The translations under genes were made by a program, and so were the position numbers. A stretch of DNA of 64,000 nucleotides, from assembly GCF_009765755.1 (NCBI RefSeq), contig NZ_LMUV01000011.1, positions 1,095,576-1,159,575 on the forward strand. Reading direction: 5' to 3'. Below, one piece after another: positions 57,638 through 64,000 of the stretch. The stretch comes from Rhodanobacter sp. L36. Its GTDB lineage: Bacteria; Pseudomonadota; Gammaproteobacteria; Xanthomonadales; Rhodanobacteraceae. Every line of letters starts with the position of its first letter. Positions within the stretch are counted from its first letter, which is position 1. The notes below the pieces were generated by a model that saw only the letters and a list, made by a program, of their open reading frames with translations, searched no databases and was not told the origin of the DNA.

Positions 57638-58966
57638 ATGAAGAAAATCCATTTCATCGCTGCGACGATGTGGTTTTTGTTGGGCGCGACCCTCGCCCGC
57701 GGTGACGATGCGCCGCTGTTCATCCCGCAATGGCTGGGCGCGCAGTACACCTTCGTCGACCAGCATCAGTCGCCGTTGCATTCGCCCTACAGCGGCCCGT
57801 TGAGCCTGCGCCCCCAGGGCGATACCGAACGCTCGCACAGTTTCGGCGCCTACTTCGGCGTGGCGCTGCCGGCGCGTCTGCAGTTCTACTTCGATGTCGA
57901 AATGTTCAAGGGCGAGGCGGTAAGTGGCGCGACCGGGCTCGGCGGTTTTGCCAATGGTGATGTCGTCCATTCCGGCGGCGGCGCGCTCAGCAAGACCGCG
58001 TACGTGGCGCGTCGTTATCTGCGCTGGACGTTGCCGCTGGGTGGCGATATGCAGACTCAGCAGCGTGGCCAGGGCCAGCTTCCCGATCAGGAAGGTTCGC
58101 ATCGCATCGAGATCAAGCTGGGCAAGATGGCGGTCAGCGACGACTTCGACAAGAACCGCTACGCCGATGCGGCGCGTACGCAATTTCTCAACTGGTCACT
58201 GCTCAACAACACAGCCTGGGATTTCGCCGCCGATACACGTGGCTATACCGAAGGGTTGATGCTCGGCTGGATCAACCCCGCCTGGAGCTTGCGCTATGGC
58301 ATCTACCGCATGCCCACGCAGGCGAACGGAACGCAGACGGTGACGTCATTGCGCCGCGCGCGCGGCGAGCAGCTCGAACTGACGTTGCAGCCGATCCCCG
58401 ACGGCGGCGTGTTGCGCCTGCTCGCCTTCCGCAATATCGCGAGCATGGGCATCTACGACGATGCCATCGCGATCGCGCTGGCCCACCATGCGACACCTGA
58501 TATCAAGGCGGACGATCAACCCGGCCGGCGGAAATACGGCTTTGCCGCCAACGGCGAACTGCCGTTGGCCGATGACGGCAACACCGGGCTGTTCGCTCGT
58601 GCCGGCTGGAACGACGGCCGCACCGAATCGTTTGCCTATACCGAAGTCGATCGCACGTTGAGTGCCGGCGCGCAGATTTCCGGCAAGCATTGGGGACGAC
58701 CTTCGGACATCGTCGGCGTCGCCATGGCGATGGACGCGTTGTCTCCGGCGCACCGCGATTACCTCGCTCTCGGCGGCGACGGGTTCACGCTTGGCGATGG
58801 CGCTTTGAACTATGCGCGCGAACGCATCGTCGAGGCGTACTACAACCTGGCGCTCGTGGCTCACCTCACGCTAGGCCCCGATATTCAACTCGTGCATAAC
58901 CCCGGCTACAACCGTGATCGAGGGCCTGCACGATTCGTTGGCATGCGCATGCACGTGGAATTCTGA
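57638..58966 (+). CDS. OprB-family carbohydrate-selective porin
   Basis: A 442-residue outer-membrane beta-barrel. The signal peptide is MKKIHFIAATMWFLLGATLARGD, followed by the OprB pattern (QYTFVDQHQSPLHSPYSGP; HRIEIKLGKMAVSDDFDKNRYA; FLNWSLLNNTAWDFAADTRGYT) and a terminal Phe (VEF). Substrate is probably a sugar or related solute. GGGAG stands before ATG 57638; the 235 bases upstream hold no other gene. Confidence 0.84.
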   Translation: MKKIHFIAATMWFLLGATLARGDDAPLFIPQWLGAQYTFVDQHQSPLHSPYSGPLSLRPQGDTERSHSFGAYFGVALPARLQFYFDVEMFKGEAVSGATGLGGFANGDVVHSGGGALSKTAYVARRYLRWTLPLGGDMQTQQRGQGQLPDQEGSHRIEIKLGKMAVSDDFDKNRYADAARTQFLNWSLLNNTAWDFAADTRGYTEGLMLGWINPAWSLRYGIYRMPTQANGTQTVTSLRRARGEQLELTLQPIPDGGVLRLLAFRNIASMGIYDDAIAIALAHHATPDIKADDQPGRRKYGFAANGELPLADDGNTGLFARAGWNDGRTESFAYTEVDRTLSAGAQISGKHWGRPSDIVGVAMAMDALSPAHRDYLALGGDGFTLGDGALNYARERIVEAYYNLALVAHLTLGPDIQLVHNPGYNRDRGPARFVGMRMHVEF

Positions 58967-58972
58967 CGCGTC

Positions 58973-59581
58973 CTAGGCAGGTATCTGGGCGCGCTCCAGC
59001 GCAGCAATGCGACGCTCCAGTCGCGGCCCGAGATAGCAGTGCGAACCGCACGGCAATAAACCCGCGTGACTGAATTCGCGCAAATACCAAGCGGGCGCGC
59101 GCGACACGAAACCATCCATGTCACCGCCAACATCGTCGCGGCTGGTAAACACTTCGAGGAAGGCGATGCCTTCGAGCATCTCGCCAATGCCTTGCAGGCC
59201 GGCGCGAATCTCTGCGGGTTTCAAGTAATGCAGTACGTCGGTGCACACGATCAGATCGAAGCGCGTATCAAAGCGCAAATGCTCGAGCTGGCCGAAGCGT
59301 GCAAGGCCGATATTGCGGCGGCGGCCATATCGCGCGACGGCATATTCGCTGGCATCGAGTCCACGGTAGGCAATCTGCGGACGCAATGCGCGCAGTGGTG
59401 CGCGCCATGTTCCTTCGCCACAACCCACATCGAGCACGTTGCGAATCGGTCGGCCCAGGTAGTACTCCGCCTGCGCCACCACCATCGCGACCTTGCGGCG
59501 CAGTTCGGCGGCGGATGCGACCGAATGGCGTGGGTGGCGATACCACTTGTCGAAATAGGCGCGGTCGTAGGTCTTGATCAT
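58973..59581 (-). CDS. Class I SAM-dependent methyltransferase
   Basis: A 202-residue methyltransferase with the SAM-binding motif VLDVGCGEGTWRAPL (about 49-63), the acidic loop YRGLDASEYAV and the strand DLIVCTDVLHYL. The substrate is unknown. It converges on the porin gene with six bases between stop codons. Confidence 0.85.
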   Translation of the reverse strand: MIKTYDRAYFDKWYRHPRHSVASAAELRRKVAMVVAQAEYYLGRPIRNVLDVGCGEGTWRAPLRALRPQIAYRGLDASEYAVARYGRRRNIGLARFGQLEHLRFDTRFDLIVCTDVLHYLKPAEIRAGLQGIGEMLEGIAFLEVFTSRDDVGGDMDGFVSRAPAWYLREFSHAGLLPCGSHCYLGPRLERRIAALERAQIPA

Positions 59582-59710
59582 CGGCTGTCGTCTGGAAGTC
59601 GGCAGGCCGCATGTTAACCGCGATCACGCAGGCAACGACCGCGACGTCACTTTTCGCATGCGCTGCGCTTGCCACCATGAGTTTCCGCACAACACATCCA
59701 GGAGTACGTC

Positions 59711-59998
59711 ATGCCCATGGTCCGCTTTCGCCTGATCGGCAGCCGCGACGACGCCGACACCGTCATCGCCGCCTTGCACGGTATCAACAACATCGAACAC
59801 GTCGAGGAAATCGACGATCTCATGCAAGGCATGCGCGACGACTCCAGTTCCAGCGAATCGGTAAGCGACAGCGAAGGACAGGTCTATTACATCGAAGTGG
59901 ACGCGCCGAACGACCAGATCGCCGACACCGTTCGCGGCAGCGCGGAAGTCGTCGCCAACGATCGCGACGCAGGCATCGAGTTTGTCGACGAGTTCTGA
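59711..59998 (+). CDS. Acidic hypothetical protein
   Basis: A 95-residue very acidic protein with an alpha/beta pattern (MPMVRFRLIGSRDDADTVIA; a Ser/Asp-rich loop DDSSSSESVSDSEGQ; YYIEVDAPNDQIADTVRGSA), resembling a small ferredoxin-like or ACT-like fold. No named family is recognised. GGAG precedes ATG 59711. The gap to the DUF1800 gene is about 100 bases. Confidence 0.72.
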   Translation: MPMVRFRLIGSRDDADTVIAALHGINNIEHVEEIDDLMQGMRDDSSSSESVSDSEGQVYYIEVDAPNDQIADTVRGSAEVVANDRDAGIEFVDEF

Positions 59999-60102
59999 TT
60001 TCGCCGAAGGCATTCAGCAACCTTGTCATCCGAACGGTTGCGCGCCGCGTTGAATGGTTGGACGGCGGGAATCCGCCACGCGCTGTTCCATCGGAGTGAC
60101 GG

Positions 60103-61659
60103 ATGCCCGCGACGTTTCGACAAACTCACACGCTCATCGCTTCGGCGTGTCTGACCACGGCGTGCACGTTTCTGGTCGCGTGGATGCAACCGGTCCGGGC
60201 GGCCACGTTGAAACACGACGATATCGCGTGGCTCGGCCGCGCGACGTTCGGCCTTGATTCGGCGACGCTGGCGCGCTACCAATCGTCGGGCCGCGAACGG
60301 TATCTCGACGACGACCTCGACTCGCGCAACGACAGGTTGCCACCAGCGATCCAGTCGCTTGTCGATGGTTACGACGTCGTTCGTACACCGGCTTATCAAT
60401 TGCTGGATCAATTCCGGCAACAGCAATTGGCGTACAAGAATGCTGCGGATGGTCCAGCCAAGGAGGCGGCAAAAAAATCGCTGCAGGAATTTCGCAAGAA
60501 CCTGTACGAGCAAAGCGCGCAGATCGAATTGCTGCATGCGATCTATGGCGGCAATCAGCTGAAAGAGCAGATGGTCTGGTTCTGGCTCAATCACTTCAGC
60601 GTCTATGGCGCCAAGGGTCGCGTGCGTCTGGTGACGTTCGACTACGAGGAAAACGCGATACGTCCGCATGCCCTGGGCAAATTCCGCGACCTGGTGATGG
60701 CGACATTGAAAAGCCCCGCCATGCTGGAGTTTCTCGACAACGCCAGGAACGTCAAGGACCAGACCAACGAGAACTACGCACGCGAATTGATGGAGCTGCA
60801 CACGCTGGGCGTGGGCTCGGGCTACACGCAGAAGGATGTGCAACAACTGACGCTGATTCTCACCGGCGCAGGCATCGGACTGCGCGACAACACGTTGGCC
60901 AATCGCCCCTTCGCCAACCGTCGCATGCAGCCACAGATGATTCGCGACGGCCTGTTCGTGTTTCGCCCCAGGCAACACGATTTCAGCGACAAGGTTTTTC
61001 TCGGGCACACCATCAACGGTTCTGGCTACGACGAGATCGAGCAGGCAGTCACGCTGATCACGCGCCAGCCCGCGTGCGCGACGTTCGTGTCGAAACAGAT
61101 TGCGCAATATTTCGTGGCAGACCAGCCCCCACCGAAGCTGGTCGCTGCGATGACGCGCACGTTCCAGCGCACCGATGGCGATATCGCCGCGGTACTTCGC
61201 ACGATGTTCAAGTCGCCGCTGCTGACGAGCGGCCACGAAAAAAAATTCAAGGATCCGACGCAGTTCATGGTGTCCGCGATGCGTCTGGCCTATGACGGCA
61301 AACCGATCACGAATGCCACGCCGCTGGTCAACTGGCTCAACCAGATGGGCGAGCCGATGTACGGACGCATCACACCGGATGGATGGCCACTCGATGGCGC
61401 GAGCTGGACCGGCTCCGGACAGATGGCCAAACGTTTCGACGTGGCGCGCGTGATCGGCACCGGCCGCAACCGCCTTTACATGAGTGACAGTGACAACGGC
61501 ATGCCTCCACGCGATCCGCCGGTCCTCGATGCGCAGGTCTATCGCAGCACGAAGAAACCCTACCTTTCAGCCGCCACGCGCTCGGCACTCGGCCAGGCCA
61601 AGTCGGTGCAGGAGTGGAATACGTTTCTGCTGTCGTCGCCGGATTTCAACTATCGCTGA
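60103..61659 (+). CDS. DUF1800 protein (partner of the downstream DUF1501 gene)
   Basis: A 518-residue exported protein: signal region to about residue 34, then the DUF1800 domain (WLGRATFGLDSATLARY; QMVWFWLNHFSVYG; ENYARELMELHTLGVGSGYTQKDV). The family is usually encoded directly before a DUF1501 protein, as here. Its function is unknown. CGGAG precedes ATG 60103. Confidence 0.9.
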   Translation: MPATFRQTHTLIASACLTTACTFLVAWMQPVRAATLKHDDIAWLGRATFGLDSATLARYQSSGRERYLDDDLDSRNDRLPPAIQSLVDGYDVVRTPAYQLLDQFRQQQLAYKNAADGPAKEAAKKSLQEFRKNLYEQSAQIELLHAIYGGNQLKEQMVWFWLNHFSVYGAKGRVRLVTFDYEENAIRPHALGKFRDLVMATLKSPAMLEFLDNARNVKDQTNENYARELMELHTLGVGSGYTQKDVQQLTLILTGAGIGLRDNTLANRPFANRRMQPQMIRDGLFVFRPRQHDFSDKVFLGHTINGSGYDEIEQAVTLITRQPACATFVSKQIAQYFVADQPPPKLVAAMTRTFQRTDGDIAAVLRTMFKSPLLTSGHEKKFKDPTQFMVSAMRLAYDGKPITNATPLVNWLNQMGEPMYGRITPDGWPLDGASWTGSGQMAKRFDVARVIGTGRNRLYMSDSDNGMPPRDPPVLDAQVYRSTKKPYLSAATRSALGQAKSVQEWNTFLLSSPDFNYR

Positions 61660-61700
61660 GCGCGTGTTGCCGATGCACGCCAGGTCAAAAGAGGCATGCC

Positions 61701-62900
61701 ATGAACCGTCGTGAATTCCTGCTCGCCGCTGCTGCCGCCGCCACGCTGCCGGCGATGTCTTTCTCCGGCAGGCTGTTCGCCGCATCGGCGAATACGCCGC
61801 GTTTTCTGCTGGTGTTCCTGCGTGGCGGTTATGACTGCAACAATCTGCTGGTGCCACGCGGCAATGATTTCTATCACGCGTCGCGGCCCACGCTGGCAAT
61901 CGCCGAACCCGATGCGGGTAATCCGGACAGCGCGATCGCGCTCGACGCCGATTGGGGTTTGAATCCGGTGCTGCGCGATTCGATGTATCCCCTTTGGCAG
62001 CGCAAGCAGCTGGCGTTCGTGCCGTTCGCGGGCACCGACGATCTGTCGCGCAGCCATTTCGAAACGCAGGACAACATCGAGTCAGGCGAACCTACCGCCA
62101 GCCGCAGCAATTTTCGCTCCGGCTTTCTCGCGCGGCTGTCTAGCACGATGCCAAGTGCTTCACCCATCGCGTTCACTCAATCGTTGCCATTGAGTTTTCA
62201 GGGCGCGGGGCACGACATTCCCAACATCTCGATGAAGGCCGATCCCAAGTCGCACTTCGACGCGCGTCAGGCCAGCATCCTCAGCAGCATGTATGCGGAC
62301 ACACCGCTGGCTGCAGCGACAGCTGACGGTCTGACACTGCCGACCACGCTCTCGCAGGATCTGCGCGACGAGATGCTGCACGCGAGTCGCGGTGCGCCCA
62401 GCGCGAAAGGTTTTGCCAGTCAGACACAGCGCATCGCGACACTGATGCGCGATCGTTATCGATTGGGTTTCGTCGACATTGGCGGTTGGGATACGCACGT
62501 CAACCAGGGCAGCGTGACCGGCGGCCTCGCCAACAATCTGCGTAACCTCGGTGATGGATTGGCCGCGTATGCGGCCGCCCTGGGCGACGAGTGGAACAAC
62601 ACGGTCGTCGTGGTGGTGTCGGAGTTCGGTCGCACCTTCCGCGAAAACGGCGACAAGGGTACCGACCACGGACACGGGACGGTGCATTGGGTGCTCGGCG
62701 GCAAGATCAGCGGCGGCCGCGTTGCCGGAGCGCAGGTTGCGGTGAACCAGCGCAACTTGCTGCAAGACCGGGACTATCCTGTACTAACCAATTATCGCGA
62801 CCTGCTTGGCGGCCTGTTCCGCCGTTCGTGGGGACTCTCCGCGAGCAAGCTGCAGACCGTGTTTCCCGGATCGAAGCCGGCCGATCTGCAGCTGGTTTGA
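61701..62900 (+). CDS. DUF1501 protein, Tat-exported
   Basis: A 399-residue protein of the sulfatase-like DUF1501 family. It has a twin-arginine signal (NRREFLLAAAAAATLP) and conserved segments FLRGGYDCNNLLVP, GWDTHVNQG, VVVVSEFGRTF and GTDHGHGTVHWVLGG, expected to bind metal. It follows the DUF1800 gene by 41 bases. Role unknown, but the pair is often linked to cell-surface or extracellular processes. Confidence 0.9.
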   Translation: MNRREFLLAAAAAATLPAMSFSGRLFAASANTPRFLLVFLRGGYDCNNLLVPRGNDFYHASRPTLAIAEPDAGNPDSAIALDADWGLNPVLRDSMYPLWQRKQLAFVPFAGTDDLSRSHFETQDNIESGEPTASRSNFRSGFLARLSSTMPSASPIAFTQSLPLSFQGAGHDIPNISMKADPKSHFDARQASILSSMYADTPLAAATADGLTLPTTLSQDLRDEMLHASRGAPSAKGFASQTQRIATLMRDRYRLGFVDIGGWDTHVNQGSVTGGLANNLRNLGDGLAAYAAALGDEWNNTVVVVVSEFGRTFRENGDKGTDHGHGTVHWVLGGKISGGRVAGAQVAVNQRNLLQDRDYPVLTNYRDLLGGLFRRSWGLSASKLQTVFPGSKPADLQLV

Positions 62901-62927
62901 AGTTCATGATCCAAAAGCGGGCGCGGC

Positions 62928-63845
62928 TCAGCTACGCACCAGCAGGCCCTTGGCGATCTGTCCGTGCATGTGGCCGAGGCCGCGCACCAGATGCAACGTG
63001 GCGAACAGCAGCACGATACCGATCACACAGACCAGGGTCGCTTCGCCCCAGCCGGGCACATGCGAGCCGAAACCCCAATCGATAGGGACCCGATGATCGA
63101 TGAAAAGGTTGGTGCCTTCGAAGTGATCCACCATCATCGCGACAGGTGCACCCATGAGGCCCAGCGACACGCTGATCAGCGTCACGGTAAGCGTGAAATA
63201 GATGATGCCCAGCGGCAGCATCAGCAGCATGTAGAACAGAGTGCCCCACGTGCGCCCGTCGGTGAACATCGCACCGATGCGCTGCATCAGCGTCTGGCCC
63301 TGCACCGCGGGATACGGTGGACGACGCGGCATGCGCACGCCGAGCATGACCTCCACGATCCGGCCCTCCAGCAATGACAGCCCGCGCACGCTACCGAAGA
63401 ACAGCACCGCGAACGGAATGCCGATGATCAGTATCAGCAGGCTCACGGAGAGCGACAAACCGGTGACTGCCCAGGTGAAATAGAAGATGCCGGTGGCCAG
63501 CGACAGCAGCATGTAGAACAGCGCGCCATAGGTGCGTGCATCGGCAGCCACGCCGAAGAATCGGCCAAGTAGTGATCGACGTTGTACCGGCGGCGGCGGA
63601 CGAATCGCACGCTGGATTTTTATCTCCTGATCGCGATAGATCTCGGCCACTTCCTCCGGCGCGCCATACGTGCCGACAACGTGTTCGAGCATGCTCGCTT
63701 CGTCGCGATTCGGCTGGTCGGCCAGTTCGGCGCGGAGGTGTTCCTCGGCGTCGTACAGCGCGTCCTGCACGAGTGCGGGGTCGGCGTTGCGCAACGCGGC
63801 GCGCAGTTGTTCGAGGTAGTCGACGATGGTGCGTGGCGTGCTCAT
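62928..63845 (-). CDS. HAAS-type membrane protein with two sensor-like repeats
   Basis: A 305-residue protein. The N-terminal helical HAAS-like domain (about 1-85: DYLEQLRAAL, YDAEEHL, GAPEEVAEIYR) is followed by two homologous membrane units (about 100-170 and 200-280). The pairs RTYGALFYMLLSLATGIFYF and RTWGTLFYMLLMLPLGIIYF show the internal duplication. Each has about two transmembrane helices. Such proteins are commonly encoded with PadR regulators; the start overlaps the PadR stop here (ATGA), and GGAGG precedes it. Confidence 0.82.
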   Translation of the reverse strand: MSTPRTIVDYLEQLRAALRNADPALVQDALYDAEEHLRAELADQPNRDEASMLEHVVGTYGAPEEVAEIYRDQEIKIQRAIRPPPPVQRRSLLGRFFGVAADARTYGALFYMLLSLATGIFYFTWAVTGLSLSVSLLILIIGIPFAVLFFGSVRGLSLLEGRIVEVMLGVRMPRRPPYPAVQGQTLMQRIGAMFTDGRTWGTLFYMLLMLPLGIIYFTLTVTLISVSLGLMGAPVAMMVDHFEGTNLFIDHRVPIDWGFGSHVPGWGEATLVCVIGIVLLFATLHLVRGLGHMHGQIAKGLLVRS

Positions 63846-64000
63846 GACACCCCTCCTTGCAGGACGTGATCAACGGAATCGCGGGTGGCGTTCCACGCGG
63901 CAACCCACGCGCGCAGGACCTCGCGGCCGGGTTTGGTAATTCGGTAATAGCGGCGCGGCGGACCGCTGACCGAAGGCTCGACTTCACTACCGAGCAAGCC
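63842..64000 (-). CDS. PadR-family transcriptional regulator, C-terminal part
   Basis: Only the last 52 codons are present; the gene runs off the right end. The visible part contains PPRRYYRITKPGREVLRAWV, the wing of the PadR winged helix, followed by a helical end. It overlaps the HAAS-protein gene, so it probably regulates it. Confidence 0.85.
   Translation of the reverse strand, partial: GLLGSEVEPSVSGPPRRYYRITKPGREVLRAWVAAWNATRDSVDHVLQGGVS

Overview
This window is chromosomal DNA of a high-GC gammaproteobacterium, most likely Xanthomonadales/Lysobacterales and probably family Rhodanobacteraceae (Dyella, Rhodanobacter or Luteibacter type). The inference rests on gene content: a full histidine operon led by a TrpR/YerC-type regulator, the asd-fimV-truA-trpFBA-accD block, ribosomal protein THX, HiPIP, and many single-copy proteobacterial housekeeping genes. 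I see no rRNA, tRNA, CRISPR array, insertion sequence, phage or plasmid gene. Coding density is very high, and only two gaps exceed 300 bases (5780-6247 and 22919-23441).

Layout. 1-6.6 kb: the 3' end of parE, 3-hydroxyanthranilate dioxygenase, a NUDIX hydrolase, two tandem APC amino acid permeases, and a Tat-exported HiPIP electron carrier. 6.7-9.8 kb: the methionine-salvage genes mtnB-mtnD-mtnC, followed by a membrane-anchored C13 (legumain/caspase-like) peptidase. 9.8-17.3 kb (minus strand): a compact histidine operon, regulator-hisG-D-C-B-H-A-F-IE, in which every junction overlaps and which carries a TrpR-like palindrome at its head. 17.5-21.6 kb (minus): gltX, a small membrane protein, Zur, a MerC-domain protein with a near-perfect Zur box on its promoter, a CDF zinc exporter, and ribosomal protein THX with a clear terminator. 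21.6-25.1 kb: an outer-membrane protein, a DUF4399 protein, a 107-bp tandem repeat, a GT4 glycosyltransferase and a PAP2 phosphatase. 25.3-37.5 kb (minus): prmB, a GNAT acetyltransferase, aroC, a D-2-hydroxyacid dehydrogenase, asd, a coiled-coil protein, fimV, truA, trpF, trpB, trpA and accD.

37.5-64 kb is mixed housekeeping and accessory content. It holds a flavin-dependent halogenase-family protein divergent from psd, mltD, yjgR, greB, an orphan PhnD-like binding protein with a TTG start, rimO, a dienelactone hydrolase/HIT pair, dcd, apbC, metG, a ClpP paralogue, a soluble RnfB-like ferredoxin overlapping nth, an OprB-type porin, a DUF1800/DUF1501 pair, and a PadR/HAAS-sensor pair running off the right edge.

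The strongest unexplained signals are regulatory or structural: the Zur box between zur and the MerC-like gene, the TrpR-like operator abutting the his-operon regulator, the palindrome abutting mtnB, the 107-bp tandem repeat with nested hairpins, and the halogenase homologue with a changed halide-site motif. No complete new multi-gene system is evident. The best candidate for something underdescribed is the Zur/MerC/CDF zinc module.
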